From positions 1 through 64,000 of the forward strand of contig JAHDDK010000015.1 of NCBI GenBank assembly GCA_020629375.1: a stretch of DNA of 64,000 nucleotides. Reading direction: 5' to 3'. The notes beneath the pieces were generated by a model. It ran no database searches, was not told where the DNA came from, and saw only the letters and a program-made list of their open reading frames with translations. Below are positions 24,453 to 31,791 of this stretch, piece by piece. The position numbers were made by a program, and so were the translations under genes. Source of the DNA: Acidimicrobiales bacterium (GTDB lineage Bacteria > Actinomycetota > Acidimicrobiia > Acidimicrobiales > SHLQ01). Every line of letters starts with the position of its first letter. Within the stretch, counting starts at the first letter, position 1.

Positions 24453-25073
24453 TTAGGCGATGCGTCGGGCCACCAGCCATGCTTCGTGTGCGTCGTTCGG
24501 CCGCCAATCCTCGTCGAAGCGTTCGATCTCCCAGGGTGATCCAATCAACGAGGGAAGCTCGCCTCGATCGAGCACGAACCGGCGCCCTGGACGTTCGTGG
24601 CGTTCGAGGGTGGTCTCGGTCGCGATGACGCAGGCGAGGCGCCCGCCGACGGCGACCGAGCGATGGATCGAACCGAGGAGGGGCCGTTCGAGGTAGTGCG
24701 CCACGATCGCGAGATCCCACGGCCCGGGTGGTGCTTCTGCGGCGAGGTCAGCGACAACGGTGTCGACCTCGACGCCGAGGGCCTCGGCCCGTTCAGCCGC
24801 GGCGTCGAGGGCGACACGGCTGACATCGATCAGGGTCACGTCGTGGCCCTGAGACGCGAGCCAGAGTCCGTTGTCGCCCCAGCCGCAGGCGAGGTCGGCG
24901 ACCCGCAATGGCGCCCCCGAGGACGACGACCGCAGACGCGTCCCCGGAGCGGACAACTGCATAGGCGTCCCCGGAGCGGACAGGGTCGTGACGAGCGGAT
25001 CGGGGGACAGGCGAGCTGGTGGATCCGCCTGTCGATATCGAGTGTCCCAGCGGTCGGCATCCGATTCGGTCAC
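24453..25073 (-). CDS. TehB-like SAM-dependent methyltransferase
   Basis: A 206-residue class I methyltransferase. It begins with SDADRWDTRYRQADPPARLS, typical of this group. Motif I is VADLACGWGDNGLWLASQGHDVTLIDVS (partly quoted, about residues 57-84), with a later LAIVAHYLERPLL. An odd low-complexity insertion (about residues 27-54) contains LSAPGT twice, encoded by a direct 18-bp repeat at 24938-24955 and 24965-24982. The true start is GTG 25073, with a -10 hexamer 6 nt upstream; the open frame extends 107 codons further. Substrate unknown. Confidence 0.75.
   Translation of the reverse strand: MTESDADRWDTRYRQADPPARLSPDPLVTTLSAPGTPMQLSAPGTRLRSSSSGAPLRVADLACGWGDNGLWLASQGHDVTLIDVSRVALDAAAERAEALGVEVDTVVADLAAEAPPGPWDLAIVAHYLERPLLGSIHRSVAVGGRLACVIATETTLERHERPGRRFVLDRGELPSLIGSPWEIERFDEDWRPNDAHEAWLVARRIA
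24938..24982. repeat. 18-bp direct repeat inside the TehB-like gene
   Basis: GCGTCCCCGGAGCGGACA occurs at 24938-24955 and 24965-24982, 9 bp apart. It encodes a duplicated LSAPGT in a low-complexity loop, suggesting a recent in-frame tandem duplication. Confidence 0.7.
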
Positions 25074-25079
25074 GCCCCG

Positions 25080-25085
25080 ACCGTA
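25080..25085 (-). promoter_or_regulatory. Leaderless -10 element of the TehB-like gene
   Basis: On the minus strand TACGGT lies 6 nt before GTG 25073 and supports that start. Confidence 0.5.
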
Positions 25086-25122
25086 CCCGTGCGCAACGAG
25101 GGGGTTCGTGCCGATCCCTGTC

Positions 25123-26007
25123 ATGATCTCGTTCATGTTGCTTTCGCTGTTCGATTCGCCCACCAACGTGGACCAGGCTGTCGCCAACGCCGAACGGGCC
25201 CGGGCAGCGGGCCTCACCCGGTATTGGACTCCGCAGGTCATGAACGCCGACACGATGGTGACGCTCGGGGTCGTGGCGTCGAAGGTCCCTGACATTGGGC
25301 TCGGCACATCGGTGATGGCCATGCAGACGATGATTCCGCAGACGATGGCCCAGCAGGCCCGCACGGTCAGCCAGATCAGCGGTGGCCGTCTCACGCTCGG
25401 GATCGGCGTGAATCACGAACCCGTCGTCACGAGCCGGTGGGGCCTGCCCTGGGACAAGCCGTACAGCCGGTTCGTCGAGTACCTCGATGCCTTGATTCCG
25501 CTGCTCGAGACCGGTGCCTGCGAGACGTCCGGGACCTACGTCAGCCATCACACTCAGATCGACGTTCCGGCCGACCCTCCCGAGCTGATGCTTGCCGCGC
25601 TTGGCCCGAAGATGTTGGCGCTGGCGGCCGAACGTTCTGCGGGCACCATCACGTGGATGACGGGGCCAAAGACCATCACCGAGCATATTCGTCCGGGTCT
25701 TGGCGACGATGCGCGCGTCGTCGCTGGGGTCGGGGTGATCCCGACGGACAATGTTGACGCCGCACGCGCCTTCGCCAACAAGGCACTCGCCATCTATCCG
25801 ATGCTCCCGTCGTATCGGGCCGTGATGGAGCGGGAGGGCGCCACCGAGGCGGCCGATCTGTGTCTGATCGGCGACGATCAGGTGATCGCCGACGGACTCG
25901 CCCGGTACGCCGAAGCAGGTGCTGACGAGGTCGCCGTGTCGATCATGGCACCTCCGGAGGCGGCCGCCGGGGTGATCGACGTGGTCGGCGCCCTCGATTT
26001 GTCGTAA
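25123..26007 (+). CDS. LLM-class F420-dependent oxidoreductase
   Basis: A 294-residue luciferase-like TIM-barrel enzyme. Family features include LFDSPTNVDQAVANAERARAAG (partly quoted), the IGLGTSVMAMQTMIPQTMAQQA segment (about residues 61-82) and ISGGRLTLGIGVNHEPV (about 90-106), all common in F420-dependent oxidoreductases of actinobacteria. It would use F420H2 to reduce an unknown substrate. The start is uncertain among ATG 25123, ATG 25135 and GTG 25108. No cofactor-F420 synthesis gene lies in the window. Confidence 0.8.
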   Translation: MISFMLLSLFDSPTNVDQAVANAERARAAGLTRYWTPQVMNADTMVTLGVVASKVPDIGLGTSVMAMQTMIPQTMAQQARTVSQISGGRLTLGIGVNHEPVVTSRWGLPWDKPYSRFVEYLDALIPLLETGACETSGTYVSHHTQIDVPADPPELMLAALGPKMLALAAERSAGTITWMTGPKTITEHIRPGLGDDARVVAGVGVIPTDNVDAARAFANKALAIYPMLPSYRAVMEREGATEAADLCLIGDDQVIADGLARYAEAGADEVAVSIMAPPEAAAGVIDVVGALDLS

Positions 26008-26123
26008 GCATCGGGCCCTAAGGTTCCGGATCGGCTGTGCCGACTAGGTTGACGTTGCGCGACCACCGCGGGCTGCGCAGCGTCTACACAGACGTACAAC
26101 CACACCCCTCCGGAGGTAACACC

Positions 26124-26309
26124 ATGGGCATGTTCGACAAGGTCAACGAAATGAAGGAAAAGGCCGAAGGGCTCGCCGACCAGGCGAAGGACATGGCCGG
26201 CAAGGTGCCCGGCGGCGAAGGCATCGCCGGCAAGATCGACGAGGCCACCGAGAAGGCCAGCGGTCTCACCGACAAGATCCCCGGCGCTGGCGGCGACGCA
26301 GCCGAGTGA
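26124..26309 (+). CDS. Small amphipathic helical protein (MT0933-like/antitoxin-type)
   Basis: A 61-residue hydrophilic protein, FDKVNEMKEKAEGLADQAKD and onward, rich in Ala, Lys, Glu, Asp and Gly. Heptad-like helix periodicity is clear over residues 4-27 and 35-52. It resembles short actinobacterial proteins annotated as MT0933-like antitoxins, and also CsbD/LEA-type stress proteins. No toxin gene is adjacent, so the antitoxin label is doubtful. A perfect GGAGG at 26112-26116 gives ATG 26124. A strong terminator follows, so it is probably a highly expressed single-gene unit. Confidence 0.7.
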   Translation: MGMFDKVNEMKEKAEGLADQAKDMAGKVPGGEGIAGKIDEATEKASGLTDKIPGAGGDAAE

Positions 26310-26354
26310 TCAGGTGTAACGAGAGGGTCTGACCCTCTCCTTACAGACTCGAAT

Positions 26355-26383
26355 GAATGCCGACCGGGTTCCGGTCGGCATTC
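26355..26383 (+). terminator. Rho-independent terminator after the small helical protein gene
   Basis: GAATGCCGACC pairs perfectly with GGTCGGCATTC across a 7-nt loop and is followed by GTCGTTTTC. A smaller hairpin, GAGAGGGT-CTG-ACCCTCTC, lies just before it. Confidence 0.88.
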
Positions 26384-26406
26384 GTCGTTTTCGGCGCCTA
26401 GTACAC

Positions 26407-27735
26407 CTAGAGGTCGAGTGGGTAGTGGGCCAGGAGTTCGTAGCCGTCGTCGGTGATGACGACCTGTTCTTCGAGTTTGACTCCTTCGCCGCCGGAGCGT
26501 GGACCAACGTAGGACTCGACCGTGAGCACCATGCCGGGCTCGAGCGTGCAGTCGATTCCCCAGTCGTCCCAGGCGGGCGGAAAGTACACCTCCGGATACT
26601 CGTCGCACTGCCCGACGCCGTGGAACAGGCAGGAGTAGTGCCGGTACTCCTCTTCGGGCGGGTACCACGACTCGAACGTCAGCTGCTCGACCGTCACGCC
26701 GGGGCGCAGCAGCTCGATGTTCGTCTCGATCTGCTTGAGGGCCAGGCCGTGCACTCGCGATTGTTCGGCGGTCGGTGCACGATCACCAACCACCCAGCTT
26801 CGGCTGATGTCGACACACATGCCGTAGGCGCCGACGAGATCGGTGTCGTAGGCGAGCATGTCGCCGTTCTCGATGATGCGCGCCGAGGCCTCCTGGAACC
26901 ATGGGTTCGTGCGCGGGCCCGAGGCAAGAATCTGCGTCTCGATCCATTCGCCACCCCGGCGGATGTTCCCCGCGTGGAGCATCGCCCACACGTCCTTCTC
27001 GGACAGGCCGGGTTCGAGCGCTTCGTGCATTTCGCGCATCGTCTCGGTACACCCATGGCTTGCGCAGCGGAGCGCGTCGATCTCGTCGGCCGACTTGATG
27101 ACGCGCGCTTGTTCCATCAGTTGCTGGCCACGTTCGATGATCACGCCGTGCGCTGCGAGCGACTGGCCTTCGAGATAGTTGACCTGATCGACCGCAATCC
27201 GGGGTGTCGCTCCGCAGTGATCCCGGATCACGTCGTAGACGTCGTCGGCCCACCGCTGAGAGATCTCGGCGAATCGGTCGCCGGCAAGGAAATACGTCGA
27301 CCCGATCGCGGGCCGGACCTCGGAGACGTGCTCGTGATGGCCCGCCAAGAACTCGCAACCGTCGTAGTCCCACAACACGACGTGGCCGTCGGCGGACATG
27401 AACGCGTACCGGGCGGCATTGTGCATGACCCACAGCTGCATGTTGGTGGTGTCGGTGATGTACCGGATATTCATCGGGTCCATCACGAGGACGCCGTCGA
27501 AGCCGTACCTTTCGAGCTGACCACGGACACGGTCGAGTCGATGTCGGCGGATCGCTTCGAGGTCCGGCAGCCGTAGACCGGCAGCTGTCCATTCGGAGAC
27601 GGCGAGCACGCCCGGACCCAACACGAGATGATGATTCTCGCCTGCCGCGAGGTCGTATTCCGGAGTGCCATCGCCGGTGAGGTGACGGGGCTCGCGGCCG
27701 GGGGCGAACGAGCCCGGAGTGATTCGTGCAGCCAT
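26407..27735 (-). CDS. dddP: DddP-like M24-family protein, probable DMSP lyase
   Basis: A 442-residue M24-fold (creatinase/prolidase) protein. From memory it strongly resembles DddP, which cleaves dimethylsulfoniopropionate to dimethylsulfide and acrylate. Shared segments are MDPMNIRYITDTTNMQLW, RGGEWIETQILASGPRTNPW and YDTDLVGAYGMCVDISRSW. Metal ligands align as Asp297, Asp299 and Asp309, His372, Glu407 and Glu422. Asp378 in HGVGQCDE matches the proposed DddP base. The length is close to that of known DddP (about 446). The true start is ATG 27735; the open frame runs 142 codons longer. It stands alone: no acrylate genes are nearby. An ordinary Xaa-Pro peptidase is the main alternative. Confidence 0.8.
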   Translation of the reverse strand: MAARITPGSFAPGREPRHLTGDGTPEYDLAAGENHHLVLGPGVLAVSEWTAAGLRLPDLEAIRRHRLDRVRGQLERYGFDGVLVMDPMNIRYITDTTNMQLWVMHNAARYAFMSADGHVVLWDYDGCEFLAGHHEHVSEVRPAIGSTYFLAGDRFAEISQRWADDVYDVIRDHCGATPRIAVDQVNYLEGQSLAAHGVIIERGQQLMEQARVIKSADEIDALRCASHGCTETMREMHEALEPGLSEKDVWAMLHAGNIRRGGEWIETQILASGPRTNPWFQEASARIIENGDMLAYDTDLVGAYGMCVDISRSWVVGDRAPTAEQSRVHGLALKQIETNIELLRPGVTVEQLTFESWYPPEEEYRHYSCLFHGVGQCDEYPEVYFPPAWDDWGIDCTLEPGMVLTVESYVGPRSGGEGVKLEEQVVITDDGYELLAHYPLDL

Positions 27736-27801
27736 GGCCCATTGTCGCTCATCGCGGCCATCGATGGCGAGCCTCGAGAACACGCATGGGTCGGAACGCC
27801 C

Positions 27802-28449
27802 ATGGGCTGGCGGGCCACGCATGCCGACCATTTGAAGGTGAATACCCGCGGCGCTCCGCTGCCTCCGCTTCCGCCGCCACTCGTGATGGAGGGGAGGAAC
27901 CCCTCCGCCAGGGCCTCTGGTCTGGGCGGAGGCCACGACGGTGGGTTGGACGGGCGCGCCAAGAGGACGGTCTCGGTCATCCTCGGAGTGGTTGTGCTCT
28001 GCTTCGCGGTTGCGGGAGTGATGATCGCACGCTTCGTCGACTCGACCTCGACGCTCGCGAGCCTGGAGGCTGGCGAATGCGTCCGCGACTGGCTCGACGA
28101 CGGAGACGAGGAGTACCTGGAGGTCTTTCTGGTTCACGTCGTCGACTGCGACTCGCCCCACGCACTCGAGGTTTTTGCGATCAACGAATCACTGTGGTTC
28201 GGCGAAGCTGCGGCGCCATTCCCCGGCGACGACGCGACCTTCGCCGCCGGCGACCTCTGGTGCGCCGATCAACTGTCGTTGTTCATCGGCGACATCGTCG
28301 CCACCGAGTGGTCGGTTTGGACGTTCGTCCCTGCCGAGCAATCGTGGAATGACGGCGACCGGTCGGTGCAGTGCCTCGTCGGCCATGCTGATGAGGAAAC
28401 CCTGTTGACCGGCTCGGTTCGAAACGACGGGACGTCGATCGACACCTGA
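27802..28449 (+). CDS. Membrane protein with septum-formation-like domain
   Basis: About 215 residues (start uncertain). A proline-rich cytoplasmic N-terminus (LPPLPPPL) leads to one transmembrane helix (VSVILGVVVLCFAVAGVMIA), then an extracytoplasmic domain. That domain contains LEAGECVRDWLDD and VVDCDSPHALEVFAI plus later cysteines in LWCADQL and VQCLVG. Two Cys pairs with this layout recall the septum-formation (Septum_form) family of actinobacteria. The frame opens far upstream over dddP, so the start must be near ATG 27802 or ATG 27886. It is convergent with the DUF3048 gene. Confidence 0.6.
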   Translation: MGWRATHADHLKVNTRGAPLPPLPPPLVMEGRNPSARASGLGGGHDGGLDGRAKRTVSVILGVVVLCFAVAGVMIARFVDSTSTLASLEAGECVRDWLDDGDEEYLEVFLVHVVDCDSPHALEVFAINESLWFGEAAAPFPGDDATFAAGDLWCADQLSLFIGDIVATEWSVWTFVPAEQSWNDGDRSVQCLVGHADEETLLTGSVRNDGTSIDT

Positions 28450-28503
28450 GCGTGTTGCCAACCACCCGACTCGAGTCCAACCCGGTTGACCCAGATCGCC
28501 GGA

Positions 28504-30042
28504 TCAGCGAAGTGTGCCGCCGCCAGGCTTCGGAAGCTCCACCCAGACGCGACCGGGAAGGAGCTCGACGACGTCGCCGTTTGCGTCGCGGTAGATCGTG
28601 ACCGCTCCGCCATTGCGCTTCCGCCAGCGACCCTCGATCACCTGACCTTCGGTCAGGATCCAGGCGGTGCCGCTGCCGACAGCGACCGCTTCGGGAGAGT
28701 TGCGATCGGCGGGGCTGACGCCATATTCGGTGAACTGCACCACGACGGTTTCGGGGGCGACTCGCACACCAGCGGTGTCGACGGTTGCCCGCCCGTCCTG
28801 CGAGCGTTCCCAACCCGAACCGTTCCATCGGTAGTTGACGCTCGTGTTCGGATAGTTGACGTCGACCCCCGATGCCGCACGAGCCGCGTTGGGAAGTGCG
28901 GTGCCGGGTCGTCGAATGGTGAAGATCTGGGGCGGGGAGCCTCCGCGTGTGCCACCCGCTCGGCGAAGACCCGCAGCCGAGGTGAACAGGTTGTGCGGCG
29001 CCGGACGTGACGTGTTTCGGTAATACGCGCCGCCAGCGCCGGTGGAAGCGCTGATGTTGATCAACTCGGAGTTGTTGACCGCCGTTGTTGTTCGCTGGTT
29101 GGCGCCCGAGCTCGCAAAGAGCGGCTGATTGAACATGCGCAGCAGGTTGACGTCGGTGGTCCGCATGGATCGGACCGGGCCGATCACGGACGGATCTTCG
29201 GAGTGGAAGACGGCGGCGTATCGGGTCAGACCGCCCTCGACGAGCTCGACGAACACGATGTCGGCATCGTTGACCGCTGCCTGCGGACGGGCTCGCGGCA
29301 CGTTGTCGATCTTCACGACGAGCGCCGGTCGAGCATTGCCGGCGACCAGCGGCCGGCCGGTCAGCACGCTGCGAGACGCCGCGTCCCGGTACCACTCGAG
29401 GTCCTCGTTGACGGCTTCGAGTTCGACCTCGGCATCGTCGAGCGTGAATCGCAGCTCGAGAAGCGCGGCGTCGATGGTCGACACCCGGTTGACGGTCGTT
29501 TGCCGATCGCCGCGTAGGCCCGGAACCGTCGCCGCGAGACTGTCGATCTCGTCGTCGATGCGTGCGACCTCGGCGACGGCGGCGTCGGTCACCGAACCGA
29601 GGACCTGTTGTTGCTGAAGGGGTCCGTCGTCCCGGTCGAGCTGCTGCAACTCGCGGGCGAAGGCTTCGGTTGCTGGATCGCCTCGTACGAACCGTTCGAG
29701 AGCGAGGTTCACCCGAATTCGTGCCGGTTCCATCCGCTCGGCTGCCAGGCGTTCGAGCGCATCTGCCGTACCTTCGATCGCGGCCGTCATCGTGTCGATC
29801 TCGGCGAGTCGGATGACCCGTTCGGCCTCGAGGTCGTCGATCGCGACCATCGTGTCGCCGACGAGTTGCTCGAGGGCGGCCGCACGAGCCTCGAGCTGTT
29901 CTTGGTCGGTCTGGGCGACGAGTGGGGCGGATGCGGCAGAAGCTGCGGTCGTGCTCGCGAGAAGGGCGCCAACCATCGCAAGGATCACGGCCAGCGACCA
30001 CGATCGGGAGTACTGCCGCACGTGGAGTGGACGCTCAGCCAT
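28504..30042 (-). CDS. DUF3048 exported protein with N-terminal coiled coil
   Basis: A 512-residue exported protein. It has a signal sequence (SWSLAVILAMVGALLASTTAASA), then a helical coiled-coil region (about residues 45-195, rich in Glu, Leu and Arg). The C-terminal DUF3048-type domain follows, with RPLVAGNARPALVVKIDNVPRARPQ, VFVELVEGGLTRYAAVFHS and PSVIGPVRSMRTTD (partly quoted). DUF3048 proteins are secreted proteins of unknown role in Gram-positive bacteria. ATG 30042 overlaps the stop of the upstream gene (30035), which supports it over the longer frame and couples the two genes. Confidence 0.75.
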   Translation of the reverse strand: MAERPLHVRQYSRSWSLAVILAMVGALLASTTAASAASAPLVAQTDQEQLEARAAALEQLVGDTMVAIDDLEAERVIRLAEIDTMTAAIEGTADALERLAAERMEPARIRVNLALERFVRGDPATEAFARELQQLDRDDGPLQQQQVLGSVTDAAVAEVARIDDEIDSLAATVPGLRGDRQTTVNRVSTIDAALLELRFTLDDAEVELEAVNEDLEWYRDAASRSVLTGRPLVAGNARPALVVKIDNVPRARPQAAVNDADIVFVELVEGGLTRYAAVFHSEDPSVIGPVRSMRTTDVNLLRMFNQPLFASSGANQRTTTAVNNSELINISASTGAGGAYYRNTSRPAPHNLFTSAAGLRRAGGTRGGSPPQIFTIRRPGTALPNAARAASGVDVNYPNTSVNYRWNGSGWERSQDGRATVDTAGVRVAPETVVVQFTEYGVSPADRNSPEAVAVGSGTAWILTEGQVIEGRWRKRNGGAVTIYRDANGDVVELLPGRVWVELPKPGGGTLR

Positions 30043-30874
30043 CGTCGTCGAGTATTTCACCTGGCGTGTCATCGACGACAACCGGGGCTTCATTGAGTGT
30101 GGGTCGTGCCGCTCCCCATGGGCGGGTGATGACGATGGCCAGAACGGTCAGCAACACAACGGTCGCCACGGCCGTGAGCCACTTCGCTCGTCGTTCCTCT
30201 CGCTCCGGTAGGCCCGGGAAGCCCGATGGCAGCCAGGGGTAGCCGAGGACTGCTGGTTTGAGGTCGCGCTTTCCGTAGGCCTCGACGTTGCGGGGGAGCT
30301 GTCGAGTACGGGGCGGCGTGGCGACAGCGAGCATCGCTGGTGGGAGCGAGCTGTTCTTGGAGAACTCGTCGCGAGCGGCGACGAAGAGGCGAGCGAGTCG
30401 GCGCGGGCGCATGTCGAGTGCCAGCGTGATGATCGCCGGCGGCGTGTTGTACCGGTAGCGCAGCAACATGGCCAGCTTGTGGTCGGCGCGCATCTCGGCG
30501 AGCGTGTCCGCAAGGAACAGCGCTTCACGTTCGGACCCGGTCGGCATCAGCGCACTCGACAGTCGCCTCGTCGGCGACTCTTCGAGATAGCGGTGCGCCT
30601 CGTTGGTCGTGATCACCGCCAACCAGGCGGTATAGGCGGCAGGTTCGGGGAGGTCGTCGAGTCGGCTCAACGCGACCTTGAACGTCACGACGGTGATGTA
30701 GGCCGCCGCCGTCACGTCCTTCACGAGGAACCAGGCGATGTCGTAGACCATCTGGGCCGCGTCGGGGTTGATCGGCGTCGGCTGGCCGATGTACATGTTC
30801 CGCCAGTCCGAGGCGGTCACCGGTGGGAACGTTCCGAGACGTTCGAGGGAGCCCGTGGCATCCACGTCCGTCAC
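30035..30874 (-). CDS. Sigma-70-like protein with a C-terminal membrane helix
   Basis: A 279-residue protein of unusual design. Residues about 40-100 resemble ECF sigma region 2: AYITVVTFKVALSRLDDLPEPAAYTAWLAVIT (partly quoted), then NEAHRYLEE. Residues about 118-170 resemble region 4: LADTLAEMRADHKLAMLLRYRY, then IITLALDMRPRRLARLFVAARDEF. A hydrophobic helix (AKWLTAVATVVLLTVLAIVI) near residue 232 anchors the C-terminus, leaving a short acidic tail outside. The core sigma residues are degenerate, so it may not act as a working sigma factor. The start is GTG 30874 with GGAA upstream. Its stop overlaps the DUF3048 gene, pointing to a joint function. Confidence 0.6.
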   Translation of the reverse strand: MTDVDATGSLERLGTFPPVTASDWRNMYIGQPTPINPDAAQMVYDIAWFLVKDVTAAAYITVVTFKVALSRLDDLPEPAAYTAWLAVITTNEAHRYLEESPTRRLSSALMPTGSEREALFLADTLAEMRADHKLAMLLRYRYNTPPAIITLALDMRPRRLARLFVAARDEFSKNSSLPPAMLAVATPPRTRQLPRNVEAYGKRDLKPAVLGYPWLPSGFPGLPEREERRAKWLTAVATVVLLTVLAIVITRPWGAARPTLNEAPVVVDDTPGEILDDDG

Positions 30875-30940
30875 GGCTGGCGTTCCTTTCCGATCGTACG
30901 CACGACGCTGAGACTGTAGTCGGCCATCGCGGCGTGTACT

Positions 30941-31765
30941 TCAGCGCTTTTGGCAGTTGGCACAGAGGGTGGTCGAGCGGGCGTCGATGATGCACGCGGA
31001 GAGCGTGGTTCCGCACGTGACGCACGGTTCTCCGGCCCGCCCGTACACGAGTAGTTGGTGCTGATTCGCTCCTTCGGTGCCATCCGCGTCGACGTAATCG
31101 CGCAACGTCGTCCCGCCGTTGTCGATCCCCGCCCGAAGCACCTGGCGGATCGTGTCGGCGAGCCGCTCGCATCGTTCCCGTCCGACCCGCCGAGATCGTG
31201 GGTCGATCCCCGCGAGAAAAAGGGCTTCGTCTGCGTAGATGTTCCCGACGCCGGCGACTGGCCGCTGCGACAGCAAAAGGGTCTTGATCGCCCGAGAGCT
31301 GCGCTTGGCGTGCTCGTGAAGCGTTCGACCGCTGAACGCCTCGTCGAACGGTTCGGGGCCCATCGCCGAGAGGGTAGCGATCGTCCGGTACTCGCCGGCC
31401 TCGACAACTCGTAGGCGCCCGAACCGACGAATGTCGCGGAAGCGCAGTTCGCGATCGTCGTCGAGCCTCCACACTGCTCGGACGTGCGGGCCCGCCATCG
31501 CGTAGTCCACGTCGGCCGAGCCGTCGATTGCGTCCACACGAAAGGAGCCGGTCATTCCCAGATGGGCGACGAGCTCTCGGCCATCGTCGAGCGAAAACAA
31601 CAGGTACTTGCCGCGTCGACTGATCGACTCGATCGACGTGCCGACGATCTCGACGGCTTCGGCGAACTTCGCACTCGGATGCGCGTCGGCGTCGATGACC
31701 ACCGCCCCGATGAGCAGCGGCTCGAGCCCCCGCCGGATCGTCTCGACCTCCGGAAGTTCGGGCAT
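30941..31765 (-). CDS. mutM: Formamidopyrimidine-DNA glycosylase Fpg/MutM
   Basis: A 274-residue DNA repair enzyme that removes 8-oxoguanine and formamidopyrimidines. The N-terminus MPELPEVETIRRGLEP gives catalytic Pro2 and Glu3. HLGMTGSF, RFRDIRRFGRL and the helix-two-turn-helix region (VAGVGNIYADEALFLAGIDP, about residues 167-186) are present. The C-terminal zinc finger CVTCGTTLSACIIDARSTTLCANCQKR (partly quoted) closes the chain. It starts at ATG 31765 with a -10 hexamer 6 nt upstream. It faces the gene at 31792 across 26 bp. Confidence 0.95.
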   Translation of the reverse strand: MPELPEVETIRRGLEPLLIGAVVIDADAHPSAKFAEAVEIVGTSIESISRRGKYLLFSLDDGRELVAHLGMTGSFRVDAIDGSADVDYAMAGPHVRAVWRLDDDRELRFRDIRRFGRLRVVEAGEYRTIATLSAMGPEPFDEAFSGRTLHEHAKRSSRAIKTLLLSQRPVAGVGNIYADEALFLAGIDPRSRRVGRERCERLADTIRQVLRAGIDNGGTTLRDYVDADGTEGANQHQLLVYGRAGEPCVTCGTTLSACIIDARSTTLCANCQKR

Positions 31766-31771
31766 GGGGTC

Positions 31772-31781
31772 ACGCTAGCCT
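31772..31781. promoter_or_regulatory. Overlapping divergent leaderless -10 elements (mutM and 31792 gene)
   Basis: ACGCTAGCCT contains TAGCGT on the minus strand (31777-31772), 6 nt before the mutM ATG. It also contains TAGCCT on the plus strand (31776-31781), 10 nt before ATG 31792. The two hexamers share the central TA. Polymerases on both strands would compete for the same bases. Confidence 0.5.
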
Positions 31782-31791
31782 CCCGAGTCCG

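Noticed and set aside
26124..26309. Toxin-antitoxin module around the small helical protein
   Set aside because: No toxin gene lies next to it, and its own terminator suggests a single-gene unit.
26353..27576. Plus-strand open frame (407 codons) opposite the DddP-like gene
   Set aside because: It has no recognisable motif, whereas the minus strand carries all M24/DddP motifs.
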